Shown here piece after piece: positions 45,725-54,996 of a stretch of DNA of 64,000 nucleotides. Origin of the DNA: Paracoccus aminovorans (GTDB lineage Bacteria; Pseudomonadota; Alphaproteobacteria; Rhodobacterales; Rhodobacteraceae); the NCBI RefSeq assembly GCF_900005615.1, contig NZ_LN832562.1, forward strand, positions 372,001 to 436,000, read 5' to 3'. Under the pieces are notes generated by a model. The model had not been told where the DNA came from, did not search any database, and saw only the letters and a program-made list of their open reading frames with translations. The translations under genes were made by a program, and so were the position numbers. How positions within the stretch are numbered: the stretch's first letter is position 1; each line of letters starts with the position of its first letter.

Positions 45725-47292
45725 GCGGCCTCGCGGATGGCTGGGGCGGCGCGCCGCTTCTTCGGCTGTCGCGGCTGGTGGCGGGCGATGCGGCGGGCGA
45801 TCTCGGCGCTGGTCAGGGCAAAGACCAGCAGCGTCAGGTCGAAGCCCGCGAACAGGTGATCGCCCGAGGCCAGGCTGGCCGGCAGGCCCCGCGCCGTGGT
45901 CAGCATGTTCAGCAGCGGCAGCAGCGCCAGCGCGGCGGCGGTGGCCGCGAACTGCTCGATCCAGGCCCGTTTCGGCGGGCGCAGCACCGCATGGACCAGC
46001 ATCAGGCCCCAGAGGATGAAGACCAGGTGGACCTCCCATGCCGCGCGTCCGGGCAGGTGCAGGGGCAGCAGGCGATTGGCCCAGAGCATCCCCGCCATGG
46101 CCAGCGGCAGCCCGGCGATGGTGGCGATGTTCAGGCGCTCGACCAGCCGGAAGCCGAAATAGGGCCGCCGGGGATCGGGCAGCTTGGCCCGCCGCTTGAC
46201 CACCCACAGCGCCAGACCCGAACCGACCATCGCCGTCCCCGCCAGGCTGACCAGGAAATAGAGCCAGCGCGTCGCCAGATCGGCGAAGCGGCCCATGTGC
46301 AGGCCGTAGAACACGCCCTGGGTCTCGGCTGCGGGGCCGGAGCGCTCCTTGGCGGTGACCAGTGCCCCGCTGACGCCGTCGAAGACCAGGTAGCGCGGCG
46401 TGGTCGAGATACGCCGCTCCTGCGCCTGGGCGATGGCGACCTGTGCCGTCGCATCGCCGGGATTGTTGATCTGGACGGTGCCCACCCTGCCCTCGCCCCA
46501 GCGCGCCTCGGCCTGTCGGACCAGCGGCGCGATGGCGGTCAGGGGCGCGGCCGTGCCGCTGGGGGGCGGCGCGGGCAGGAAGAAGCGCATCTCGTTGGTG
46601 ACCGCCGCACGCTCGGCCTGCGAAGACAGGCTCTGCAACCCCCAGGGCATGTAGAGCACCATCAGCGTGATCAGCCCGCTGTAGGTCACCATGAAATGGA
46701 ACGGCAGGCCCAGCACCGACAGCGCCGCATGGCCGTCCAGCCAGGACCGCTGACCCTTGCCCCAGCGGAAGGTGAAGAAATCGCTGAAGATCTTCTTGTG
46801 GGTGATGACGCCGCTGACGATGGCCACCAGCATGAACATGGCGCAGAGACCCGCGATCCAGCGCCCCCAGATCGCCGGCATGTAATGCAGGTTGAAATGG
46901 AAGGCATAGAAGAAATCCCCGCCCTCGGTCGCGCGGGCCGTCAGCGTGCCGCCGGTCGCGGGGTCGAAGATGCCGTTTCCGAAGCCGTCGCCGTCGCGCC
47001 AGAAGGCGGAAACCGCCGGGTTGCGCGCCGTCGGCAGGTGCATGCTCCACAGCGTGGCCGTCGGGGCGTAGTCGGTCTCCAGCGCCTCGGCCATCCGCTG
47101 CGCGACCTCGGGCGCGGCGGTGCGGGCCGAGACGGCGGGCAGTTCGGGCCGCATCCAGGCTGAGATCTCTTCGCGGAAATAGCTGACGGTGCCGGTCAGG
47201 AACATGGCATAGAGGATCCAGCCGACCAGAAGCCCGGTCCAGATATGCAGGTCCGACATGGTCTGGCGGATGCCGCGCGGCTTCGCGCTCAT
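45721..47292 (-). CDS. PepSY-associated membrane protein (siderophore reductase-like)
   Basis: A 523-residue inner-membrane protein. The first helix block is MSDLHIWTGLLVGWILYAMF, and the family core GVITHKKIFSDFFTFRWGKG follows helix 3; late helices include GSGLALWVVKRR. It is the intact paralogue of 36746-38326. The likely role is reduction or handling of ferric siderophores in the periplasm. ATG 47292, overlapping the DUF3649 stop, is chosen over a GC-rich upstream extension. Confidence 0.85.
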   Translation of the reverse strand: MSAKPRGIRQTMSDLHIWTGLLVGWILYAMFLTGTVSYFREEISAWMRPELPAVSARTAAPEVAQRMAEALETDYAPTATLWSMHLPTARNPAVSAFWRDGDGFGNGIFDPATGGTLTARATEGGDFFYAFHFNLHYMPAIWGRWIAGLCAMFMLVAIVSGVITHKKIFSDFFTFRWGKGQRSWLDGHAALSVLGLPFHFMVTYSGLITLMVLYMPWGLQSLSSQAERAAVTNEMRFFLPAPPPSGTAAPLTAIAPLVRQAEARWGEGRVGTVQINNPGDATAQVAIAQAQERRISTTPRYLVFDGVSGALVTAKERSGPAAETQGVFYGLHMGRFADLATRWLYFLVSLAGTAMVGSGLALWVVKRRAKLPDPRRPYFGFRLVERLNIATIAGLPLAMAGMLWANRLLPLHLPGRAAWEVHLVFILWGLMLVHAVLRPPKRAWIEQFAATAAALALLPLLNMLTTARGLPASLASGDHLFAGFDLTLLVFALTSAEIARRIARHQPRQPKKRRAAPAIREAA

Positions 47293-47588
47293 GCCCCCGC
47301 CCCCCACCGGACCCAGGCGCCGGCCGCCAGCAGCGGCAGGGCGGCGACCGCCAGCCCCGCCCATGCGCGCCGGGCCGAGCGCACGGCAAAGACCCAGACC
47401 ACCGCCCCGGCGTAGATGAGAAAGCTCAGCAGCATCCCGGTAAAGACCGCGTCCGGGCCCGGCATCGGCAATGCCAGCGCCGCGACCGAAACCAGCGCGG
47501 CCAGGGCATAGCCCCCGAACAGCGCCGCGACGATGCGCGACGCCAGCGGGCCACGGGCCAGGACGGCCCGGACGGACAGGTCCGCCAT
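47289..47588 (-). CDS. DUF3649 small membrane protein
   Basis: A 99-residue protein with three hydrophobic segments (IVAALFGGYALAALVSVAAL, GMLLSFLIYAGAVVWVFAVR and AGLAVAALPLLAAGAWV). It lies one base after the receptor gene and overlaps the PepSY gene, the same order as in the left-hand module. Function not established. Confidence 0.75.
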   Translation of the reverse strand: MADLSVRAVLARGPLASRIVAALFGGYALAALVSVAALALPMPGPDAVFTGMLLSFLIYAGAVVWVFAVRSARRAWAGLAVAALPLLAAGAWVRWGAGA

Positions 47589-47589
47589 C

Positions 47590-50049
47590 TCAGAACTCCA
47601 TCGAGGCCGACAGCAGGAAGGTCCGGGGCGCCCCCAGCCCGCTGTAGAGCGTCGTCGCCCAATAGGCCTTGTTGGTCACGTTGGTCAGGCTGGCCTTCAC
47701 CGTCAGCGGATGGTCCGCCACTTCGGTGACATAGCGCGCGCCCAGGTCGAAGACGGTGCGTCCGGGGACCGACTGGGTGTTCTCGGCATCGATGTATTGC
47801 TTCGAGATATAGGTCGCGTTCCCCAGCAGCGTCAGGCCTTCGACCGCGGCGACGTCCCATTCCGCGCCGATCTTGGCCTGCAGCTTCGGCACGCCGGTGG
47901 CCAGCTTGCCCTCGTTGACGCCGCCCGCCGTCTTGGTCAGCTTGGGCTCGACATAGCCGACGCCGCCCATCAGCCGCAGCGTGGGACGCAGTTCGCCGAA
48001 GAAGCTCCATTCCGCACCCCGGTTGCGCTGCTCGCCGCCGAAGGAAAAGACATTGCTGACCGGATCGGTATAGCTGCCCGGCTTGCGGATGTCGTAGAGG
48101 CTGATGGTCTGGGTCAGGTTGCCCATGTCCCATTTCAGCCCGATCTCCTTTTGCCGGGTCTTGTAGGGCGGGAACACCTCGCCGGCATTCTCGGCGGTGG
48201 CGGGCGCGGTCGCGCCCTGGCTGAGGCCCTCGATATAATTGCCATAGACCGAGATGCGGTCGCTCAGGCGATAGTTCAGCGCCACGGCCGGGGTGGTGGC
48301 GCTGGCGTCATAGCGGGCGGTCCGGGCGCCGGTGACCGGGTCGAACGTGTCGCTGACCACCGACTGGCGCCGCAGTCCGACGGTCAGCTGCGCCCGGTCC
48401 TCGGCGAAGGACAGCGTGTCGGCGATGCCGATGCCGGTCATCCTCACGGCGCTGGTCTTATTCAAGGGCGCGTCGCTGAAGCCGCGATCCACGGCCGGCC
48501 CCCAGACCGGGTGATAGATGTTGGTGATCCAGTCCTCGGGCATCATGTTGCGCAGAAAGCCGAATTTTTCCTCCATCCGGTAATGGGTCGCGTTGACGGC
48601 CCATTCGTGGCGGATTTCGCCGGTGTCGAACCGTCCCCTGACCCCGACATCGGCGGATTGCTTGTGGTCGATGAACCGCTGATGCGAGACGTTGTTTCTG
48701 AAATCGCCCGCCTCGTTGAAGACCTGGTAGGTCGAGGCCGCCAGCGCGTCGAAATCCGTCCTGCTGATCCCGTAGGCGGCATAAGCGGTCACGTCGTCGG
48801 TGACGTCCAGCTCGCCCCGGACGATGGCGGCTGAATCCTTCGTCCTGCTGAAGGTCCAGGTCGGGCTGAGCAGCGTCTCGGGGCTGGGCGGGCCGGGCAC
48901 GTCGATGCCGGGGGCAAGGCTGATCCCGCGGTTCGCCCCGTCCACCAGGTCCTTGCTGTAATACAGGTCGGCGCTCAGGCGGACGCGCTCGCCCTGCCAG
49001 TCGGCGCCCAGGGCCAGCAAGCGGGTGCCCTTGTCCTGATCGTTCACCGCGCCCTCGCCGCCGCGATAGACGCCGTTGAAGCGCAGGCCGAATTCCTTGT
49101 CGTCGCCAAAGCGGCGCGCCATGTCGACATGGGTGCCGAACTGGGCATCGTTCATATAGGTCAAGGTCACCCGGTTCAGCGGCGCGTCCGGCGCGCGCTT
49201 GGGAACGAAGTTGACGCTGCCGCCGACCGAACCGCCGGGGGGCATCCCGTTCAGCAATGCCGAGGGGCCCTTCAGCACCTCGACCCGCTCGAACATTTCC
49301 GGCGAGGCGCGCCAATAGGGGGTGACGCCGTAAAGCCCGCCGACCGAGGCATCGGCGATCGCCACGCCGAAGCCGCGGATGGCATAGCTGTCGGTCAGCA
49401 TCCCGGTCGAACCGCTGGTGAAGACCGCGGGATCGGTGGCGGCAATGACCTGGGAAATGCTCTGCGCCTGCCGGTCCGCGACGTATTTCTCGGTATAGGC
49501 GACGGTGCTGAAGGGCGTGTCCATGACGTCCTTGTCGCCCAGCATGCCCAGTTGGCTGCCGGTGGCCACCTGCCCGCCGGCATAGGCCGCGGGCAGGCCG
49601 CCCGCGCCTGCGGCGGTCAGCGTGACGGTATCGAGCACCACCGCGCCATCGGCCGCCGCGCCGCCCGCAGCGGCCGAGGCTGCGGTTCCGACCAGCGCCG
49701 TGCCCTCGGCGGTGATCCGGAAGGGGATGCCGGTCCCCGCCAGCATCCTGCCCAGGGCCTGGTCGGCGGTCAGCGTCCCCTGCACGGGCCGCGAGGACAT
49801 GCCGCGCGCCACCGTCGCCGCCATCGACACCTGCAATCCCGACTGCCGGCCAAAGGCGTTCAGCGCCGAGGCCAGGGGCTGCGCGGGAATGTCGAAACTC
49901 CGCGCGGACCCGACCTGCGCCGCCGCGGGCGGGATCATCGCCGGCATGCCGGCCGCCGCGGCGCCAAGCGCGCCGGTCAGCAACAGGCGCGCGGCCAGCG
50001 TCCCGCGCCGGCCTCTTTGCGGTAAGTCGTTTTCCCTGCAAGGTTTCAT
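47590..50049 (-). CDS. TonB-dependent siderophore receptor with STN signalling domain (FecA/FpvA-like)
   Basis: An 819-residue outer-membrane receptor. A signal peptide ends near AAAQ (residue 45), followed by an STN domain (FDIPAQPLASALNAFGRQSG ... LGRMLAGTGIPFRITAEGTA), a plug with YAIRGFGVAIADASVGGLYG, ERVEVLKGPSALLNGMPPGG and GGSVNFVPKRA, and a barrel ending RTFLLSASMEF. The STN domain means it signals to a FecR-type anti-sigma factor when substrate binds; fecR and fecI lie directly upstream. A FecI-type promoter candidate is at 50101-50129. Substrate is a ferric siderophore of unknown type. Confidence 0.93.
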   Translation of the reverse strand: MKPCRENDLPQRGRRGTLAARLLLTGALGAAAAGMPAMIPPAAAQVGSARSFDIPAQPLASALNAFGRQSGLQVSMAATVARGMSSRPVQGTLTADQALGRMLAGTGIPFRITAEGTALVGTAASAAAGGAAADGAVVLDTVTLTAAGAGGLPAAYAGGQVATGSQLGMLGDKDVMDTPFSTVAYTEKYVADRQAQSISQVIAATDPAVFTSGSTGMLTDSYAIRGFGVAIADASVGGLYGVTPYWRASPEMFERVEVLKGPSALLNGMPPGGSVGGSVNFVPKRAPDAPLNRVTLTYMNDAQFGTHVDMARRFGDDKEFGLRFNGVYRGGEGAVNDQDKGTRLLALGADWQGERVRLSADLYYSKDLVDGANRGISLAPGIDVPGPPSPETLLSPTWTFSRTKDSAAIVRGELDVTDDVTAYAAYGISRTDFDALAASTYQVFNEAGDFRNNVSHQRFIDHKQSADVGVRGRFDTGEIRHEWAVNATHYRMEEKFGFLRNMMPEDWITNIYHPVWGPAVDRGFSDAPLNKTSAVRMTGIGIADTLSFAEDRAQLTVGLRRQSVVSDTFDPVTGARTARYDASATTPAVALNYRLSDRISVYGNYIEGLSQGATAPATAENAGEVFPPYKTRQKEIGLKWDMGNLTQTISLYDIRKPGSYTDPVSNVFSFGGEQRNRGAEWSFFGELRPTLRLMGGVGYVEPKLTKTAGGVNEGKLATGVPKLQAKIGAEWDVAAVEGLTLLGNATYISKQYIDAENTQSVPGRTVFDLGARYVTEVADHPLTVKASLTNVTNKAYWATTLYSGLGAPRTFLLSASMEF

Positions 50050-50100
50050 GGCTCTGTCCCTGGTATGCGGCGTGCGTTCGGCACGCGGTTGCTGACATAG

Positions 50101-50129
50101 GGACGATCAGCCCGAGGCAATTTTTCACC
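50101..50129 (-). promoter_or_regulatory. Candidate FecI-type promoter of the receptor gene
   Basis: Read on the minus strand: GGTGAAAAA (50129-50121) and CGTCC (50105-50101), the second starting 24 bases after the first. The same two boxes at identical spacing precede fecR. This fits the -35/-10 layout of FecI-like ECF promoters. Confidence 0.6.
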
Positions 50130-50168
50130 GCGCTACGAAATTTTTCGCGGCGCCGGTCCACCGCGCGG

Positions 50169-51164
50169 CTAGCTGGCGGGCCCGCCGGACAGGATCACCA
50201 GCCAGGGCGAGACCTGCCGCACCTGTCCGCCATAGGGCTGGACCAAGGCCCGAAGCGCGCTGTCGGGGTCGCGCAGGTCGTAAAGGCCGGTGACCCTTTG
50301 CCGGCCCAGCGTGTCGCCGCTCAGCCGGATCCAGCCGCGGTGATAGCGCTGGATCTGCTCGACCACCGCGGCGATGGGCGCGTCCTCGACGAAGATCCGG
50401 CCGTCGCGCCAGCTTGCGATCTCGTCGGGCGGCAGATGGCCGCGCCGCATGCGGCCGGTGTCGTGCGACACCGTCACGCTGTCCCCCGGCGACAGCGTGG
50501 TCTTCCGCCCCGCCGCCACCCGCAGCGAGCCGTGGACAAGATCGATCCGCGTCGCCTCGGACGACATGCGGACGTTGAAGGCGGTGCCCAGCACCTTGGC
50601 CCGGACATCGCCCGCGGTGACGACGAAGGGGCGGCTCGGGTCGGGCGCGACCTCGAAGAAGGCCTCGCCCGCCAGCAGGCGCACGCGGCGTTTCTGCCCG
50701 CTCATGTCGATGTCGACGGCGGTTTGCGCAGCCAGGCTGACGACCGAACCGTCCTCCAGCTCAATCGTGCGGGTCTCGGCCGTCCGCGTCAGGTAGTCGG
50801 CCCGCAGCCACAGCATGACATGCGGCCCGGTCAGAAAGACGAGGGCCGCGACGGCGAAGGCGGCCAGCAAGGCCGGCATCGCCCGCCGGCGCCTCGGGAC
50901 GGGCGGCGGGGGTGCCGACCCGGCCGCGGGCGCAGCGGCCGCAACGGGCCAGGCCGCCTCGAGCACCGGAGCGGCCTGGCCGAGCGTGCGCCATGCCCGG
51001 CGGGCGTTTTCCCATGCCCGCGGGTTTTCAGGGTCCTGCTCCAGCCATTCCCGGAACGCCTCTTGCAGCGCGTCGTCGGCGGAGGGATCGTTCAGGCGCA
51101 GGAACCAGTCCACGGCCTCTTCGAGACGCGCTTCCGTTCGCGGGGCCATGGGGGATCCTGTCAT
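50169..51164 (-). CDS. fecR: FecR-family anti-sigma/regulatory protein
   Basis: A 331-residue inner-membrane regulator. The cytoplasmic N-terminus (AVDWFLRLNDPSADDALQEA, FREWLEQDPENPRAWENARR) is the FecR N-domain that binds the sigma factor. One membrane segment follows (MPALLAAFAVAALVFLTG), then the periplasmic FecR domain with LEDGSVVSLAAQTAVDID and VRLLAGEAFFEVA, and the C-terminal STN-like part that contacts the receptor. ATG 51164 is preferred over GTG 51206. It stands between fecI and the receptor gene. Confidence 0.92.
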   Translation of the reverse strand: MTGSPMAPRTEARLEEAVDWFLRLNDPSADDALQEAFREWLEQDPENPRAWENARRAWRTLGQAAPVLEAAWPVAAAAPAAGSAPPPPVPRRRRAMPALLAAFAVAALVFLTGPHVMLWLRADYLTRTAETRTIELEDGSVVSLAAQTAVDIDMSGQKRRVRLLAGEAFFEVAPDPSRPFVVTAGDVRAKVLGTAFNVRMSSEATRIDLVHGSLRVAAGRKTTLSPGDSVTVSHDTGRMRRGHLPPDEIASWRDGRIFVEDAPIAAVVEQIQRYHRGWIRLSGDTLGRQRVTGLYDLRDPDSALRALVQPYGGQVRQVSPWLVILSGGPAS

Positions 51165-51212
51165 ATCGTCTCGCTGCACGTTTTGCTGGCTACGCTGGCT
51201 CTTCACTATATC

Positions 51213-51241
51213 AGACGATCGGCGGAAGAAATTTTTTCACC
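51213..51241 (-). promoter_or_regulatory. Candidate FecI-type promoter of fecR
   Basis: Minus strand GGTGAAAAA (51241-51233) with CGTCT (51217-51213) starting 24 bases after the first box start, about 50 bases before the fecR start. It mirrors the receptor promoter at 50101-50129. Confidence 0.6.
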
Positions 51242-51267
51242 GTCCGCGGGTGATTTCGGGCATGGCT

Positions 51268-51780
51268 TCAATCGCGGCGGTCGAGGCGCAGGGCCAGCGC
51301 GACCATCACCTTGCGCACATGCCGATGCGCCGTCGCCAGCGAGATATCCAGATGGGCGGCGACCTCTTCCAGGGTGAAGCCGCCGAAGCGATGCATCTCG
51401 ACCGCGATGCGGACCTCCTGCGGGAACTCGGCCAGCACCTGGTTCACGATGCGGATCTGGTCGCAGATCAGCAGGTTTTCCTCGGGCGTGGGCGACGGCG
51501 CCGGCAGCGTCCAGAACGGGGCCGCCTGGCCGCCGTGGCGCTGTTCGACCTTGCGCCGCTTCAAGACATCGAAGGATAGATGGCGCACGATGCTGTAGAG
51601 ATAGGCCCGCATCTGCTCGGGTCCGGCGCCGCGAAACCGGGCGGGCGCAAACCGCATGAAGGCATCCTGCACGACATCCTCGGCCGCCTCGCGCGAGCCG
51701 AGGATCGGCGTGGCATAATCGATCAGCGCGGCGCGATGGGTCAGATAAGCGCCCTGCCGTGCATCCCCGTTCCCCATCAT
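51268..51780 (-). CDS. fecI: FecI-like ECF sigma factor
   Basis: A 170-residue ECF sigma factor. Region 2 reads EAAEDVVQDAFMRFAPARFR and RAYLYSIVRHLSFDVLKRRK, and region 4 LEEVAAHLDISLATAHRHVR (HTH). The FecI group is shown by the downstream fecR and STN-domain receptor. It would be released or activated by FecR when the receptor binds its siderophore. The upstream gap (51781-51860) contains the AT-rich block TTTAAGTCAGGAATAG, a possible iron-regulator site, but no FecI-type box. Confidence 0.92.
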   Translation of the reverse strand: MMGNGDARQGAYLTHRAALIDYATPILGSREAAEDVVQDAFMRFAPARFRGAGPEQMRAYLYSIVRHLSFDVLKRRKVEQRHGGQAAPFWTLPAPSPTPEENLLICDQIRIVNQVLAEFPQEVRIAVEMHRFGGFTLEEVAAHLDISLATAHRHVRKVMVALALRLDRRD

Positions 51781-52107
51781 GCGCGGCCGCCTTTCTCTGC
51801 CCGACCTTTGCCCGGCAGGCGGGCTTATCTATTCCTGACTTAAACGCATGGAATTGACAGCGCAATGCCTTCCCGCCAGGGCGCGGCGCTTGCTGCGGGC
51901 CGTCTCTATGGTGCTTGCAGGGCATCGCGGACACGCCGCATGGCGGCAGCGGAAGCCGAGCGGAGTTCGGACAAGGCCCCTGCGGGGAGGTTTGGGGCTT
52001 GTCCGGTGCCGAGACATGTCGATCGCGGAGGTGCGGTCGCGCGTCCCCCGGCTGGCGTGCGTCCGTGGGCCGGCCGGCGAACCGCACCCTGCCCGTGTCG
52101 GCCTCTG
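51781..52107. other. Intergenic region upstream of fecI
   Basis: About 330 bases. The part next to fecI is AT-rich and should hold its promoter and any iron-responsive operator; the rest shows no gene or hairpin of note. Confidence 0.4.
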
Positions 52108-52410
52108 CTAGCCGCAGAAGGCGCGCAGGATCTTGCCCGAGGCCGGGTCGGTTTCCACCGTCACCCGCTCTTGGCGATAGTCCATCGTCACGCCCTGGCC
52201 GGGGCTGATCTGGCGCACGATGCTGGCGCCGGTGGCCTGCATCGCCTGTTCGTCGGTCAAGCGAGCCTTGCCGGTCAGGGCCTCGGCGGCCTCGGCGCGA
52301 CAGACGCCCGGCGCGGCATTCGCATCGGCCGCTTGCGTGCTTTCTTTGCAGGCGGCAAGGGTGATCGCGGCCAGAGACAGTGCGGCGATGGCGATGAAGT
52401 TCGGTTTCAT
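52108..52410 (-). CDS. I78-family peptidase inhibitor lipoprotein
   Basis: A 100-residue lipoprotein: signal peptide with lipobox LAAC (MKPNFIAIAALSLAAITLAA then Cys21). The mature part contains AEALTGKARLTDEQA, SIVRQISPGQGVTMDYRQER and ends ILRAFCG, the pattern of I78 (chymotrypsin/elastase inhibitor-like) proteins common in alphaproteobacteria. It probably protects the envelope from serine proteases. The frame is open upstream; ATG 52410 is fixed by the signal sequence. Confidence 0.8.
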   Translation of the reverse strand: MKPNFIAIAALSLAAITLAACKESTQAADANAAPGVCRAEAAEALTGKARLTDEQAMQATGASIVRQISPGQGVTMDYRQERVTVETDPASGKILRAFCG

Positions 52411-52730
52411 GTCGGCCGATCCTTTCTTGTCATGGATATGGCGACGCCACCTGGGCAGCGCCAAGCCAAGACGGAAATATAGTTGCGGACAAGCACATGG
52501 ACCATGGGCCCGGTTGCCGGGCGATGCCAAGTGCCGCTACGTCGCAGCCGAGAGGAAAACCGTAGCTGTCCGCTTGCCGAGGGATCGGCCCGTCATGGCA
52601 GCAGCATGCGAGAGGCCAGGGATCGCCCCCTGGACCGGGCCCGATGGCTTCAAGCGGCTGCGCGTCCGTCTCGTTCGGGGTGCGCTGTTGTCCTGCCTTC
52701 GGCCGGGGGCCGGCGCCCGCCGCTTCGGCC

Positions 52731-53002
52731 GCCGACGCGTTCCAGCACCAGATCGGCATTGTCCGCCCCGCCCGTCGATATGGGGTTCATGGTCGTGGTG
52801 ATGAAAAGCAGCCCGTCATGGGACGAGATCCGCGCCTGCAGGGCATAGCTGTGCCTGTCCTCGATCCGCTGCGGATCATAGGACAGCGCAAAGGGCACCG
52901 GAACCTGCCCTTGCGGCCGGATTTCGATTGCGGCGACTCGCAGGCGGCAAGAGCCAGAAGCAATGCTGCGCCGGTCGCGCCCGTCAAGGTTCGGAATATC
53001 AT
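52731..53002 (-). pseudogene. YbaY-like lipoprotein, internally deleted and frameshifted
   Basis: It begins with a lipoprotein signal (MIFRTLTGATGAALLLALAA then Cys22). A few codons later the frame changes, and the other frame carries IRPQGQVPVPFALSYDPQRI, YALQARISSHDGLLFITTTM and NADLVLERVG, the C-terminal core of YbaY/YscW-type lipoproteins. The central strands between the Cys and this block are missing. The gene is broken by an internal deletion with a frame change near base 52930. Confidence 0.7.
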
Positions 53003-53374
53003 GCCGGGATCGCTTCTGCATGGCTTGTGAAAAGCCGGTGATGACGGTTCGCCGTCGCTCCGCCCATCCTGGCGCAGGCCTCATCTCGGGGCCGGCGGGC
53101 CTTCGGAGCCGATACCGCGCACCCTGTCCCGAAACTGTTCGGCCCGTCGCGCATGCGGCAGCGGCGGAGCCCTGCCCCGGCCCGGACACCCAGGCCACGC
53201 CCACTCTCGCAGCGACGTCGCGATTCCGCAGATGCGCCGGGGCGTCGCGAGGGAAGCGCTCGAAATCGTCGCGGTCAACCGGCGCGAACGGGGCCGAAGT
53301 CCCGCATCCAGACCGACGTGTAGCGCAGCCGTCTGGCATGTGCTGGCACCAGGATGATGCGGCCGCTTCATTCC

Positions 53375-53468
53375 TGCCGGATTGGCGCGGCGCCCGCCAG
53401 CACCGCCAGATGTTCGAGATCGCTGCCCAGCTGACCTGGAACGGCGCCGCCGCATCCGTCAGCACCAA
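53375..53468 (-). pseudogene. Remnant of an ArsR-type helix-turn-helix
   Basis: The minus strand carries LTDAAAPFQVSWAAISNIW, which resembles the LAAPFQVSWPAISKHLKVL recognition-helix region of ArsR/SmtB-type regulators. No start lies upstream, and the following codons leave the family. A very short match, so only suggestive. The rest of 53003-53532 holds no recognisable gene. Confidence 0.4.
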
Positions 53469-53532
53469 GCCATCATCGAGCAGCTTGGCCGCCGCGGATT
53501 TCCAACCCGGCGGCGATCCCGGAGGCCAGCGG

Positions 53533-54873
53533 TCAACCTTCCTTCAGGACGCCTGCCGCGCGGGCGAAGGCGCGCGCCTCGGCCGGAGCCTCGCCCAGGG
53601 TGCGCGCAGCGACCAGCGCGGTCCAGTCGTGGCCGGGAAAGGCCTCGGCGACTTCGGCCAGCAGCGGCCTGCGGGCGGCCTTGGCGCGGGCGCAAAGGTC
53701 CTTGACCTGTGCGGCCGCCTCGGGACGGGGCAGGCCCGCCGCCTCGGTCAGGGCGAAGGTCAGCGCCTCGGCATGGATGACGCCGCCGTCGGCCTCCAGA
53801 TCGGCGCGCATGGCCTCGGGCAGCGGTGTCAGCCGCGCCGTCGCATCCGCGGCCAGTTGCAGAATCCGCCCGGCGTCGATGCAGATCTGCGGCAGGGTCA
53901 GCCATTCGGTGAACCAGGCGGCGCCGTCGCGCTGCTGGCGATGCAGCCCCGCACCGGTCAGGACGGCCGACAGCCCGATGGCATGACGGGCCAGCGCCAC
54001 CAGCGCCGAGGGCGCGACCGGGTTCTGCTTCTGCGGCATGGTCGAGGATGCCCCGCCCCCCGAAATCACCACCAGGGCCAGCCCGGACTGGGTCAGCAGC
54101 AGCAGATCCTCGCCCATCTTGCCCAGCGACGCGGCCAGGCCCGCGATCCAGCCCGCCAGCGCCCCGGTGCCGGCGCGGTCGCTGTGCCAGCTGTGCCCGC
54201 GATCATGCAGGGCCAGCGCCTCGGCCAGCCCGGCACGGATCTGCGCGCCCTGCGGCCCCATCGCCGAAAGCGTCCCCGCCGCACCGGAAAGCGAGACGCA
54301 GAGCACCGCCCGGCGCAGCCTCCCCAGATCGCGAAGGTGATCCAGCAGCGGCCAGCCCCAACCGGCGACGACCGCGCCGAAACTGGTCGGAGTCGCCAGC
54401 TGGCCATAGGTCCGTGCCGCCATCGGCTGCGCGGCCTCCGCCTGGGCCATGACGCCGAGGCAGGCGATCAGCCCGCGCAGGCGGGTTTCCCACAGATCCA
54501 GGACCTCGCGCAGGCGCAGGGCCAGCGCAGTATCCATCACGTCCTGGCTGGTCGCGCCCCAATGCAGGTATTGCGCATGGTTCGGTTGGCCCATCGCCTT
54601 GCGCATGGCGGAGACCAGCCCCGGCACGGGAACGCCGTTTTCCGCCGTCGCCGCAGCAAGATCGGCGGGCGAAAGCCGCATCTCCGCGCAGGCCGCCGCA
54701 ATGGCCTCGGCCGAGGCGGCGGGGATGGTGCCAAGCCGCCCCTGCACCTGCGCCAGGGCGGCCTCGACGCGGATCATCGCGGCAAGCGACGCCTCGTCCG
54801 TAAAGAACCGCGCGGTTTCGGCATCGCCCAGAAGGCCAGAGAACAGCACGCTGTCGGCGGGGGCTGCGGGCAT
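53533..54873 (-). CDS. pcaB: 3-carboxy-cis,cis-muconate cycloisomerase
   Basis: A 446-residue member of the fumarase/aspartase superfamily with the signature GGASSTMPQKQNP (serine loop) and the early HWGATSQDVMDTAL. The bacterial PcaB closes 3-carboxymuconate to 4-carboxymuconolactone in the protocatechuate branch. ATG 54873 matches the family start (SVLFSGLLGDAETARFFTDE). It is the last gene of the pca operon, 123 bases after the CoA-transferase genes. Confidence 0.93.
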   Translation of the reverse strand: MPAAPADSVLFSGLLGDAETARFFTDEASLAAMIRVEAALAQVQGRLGTIPAASAEAIAAACAEMRLSPADLAAATAENGVPVPGLVSAMRKAMGQPNHAQYLHWGATSQDVMDTALALRLREVLDLWETRLRGLIACLGVMAQAEAAQPMAARTYGQLATPTSFGAVVAGWGWPLLDHLRDLGRLRRAVLCVSLSGAAGTLSAMGPQGAQIRAGLAEALALHDRGHSWHSDRAGTGALAGWIAGLAASLGKMGEDLLLLTQSGLALVVISGGGASSTMPQKQNPVAPSALVALARHAIGLSAVLTGAGLHRQQRDGAAWFTEWLTLPQICIDAGRILQLAADATARLTPLPEAMRADLEADGGVIHAEALTFALTEAAGLPRPEAAAQVKDLCARAKAARRPLLAEVAEAFPGHDWTALVAARTLGEAPAEARAFARAAGVLKEG

Positions 54874-54996
54874 GATCGGCTCTCCTCTATCTGGCCTTTG
54901 TCCTTCAGGCCCATTCTTTTGTGTCCCAAATATCCTCGGGGGTGAATTGCGGCGCAGCCGCAAGAGGGGGCGGAAAGCCCCCTCCCTTCGCAGGCG

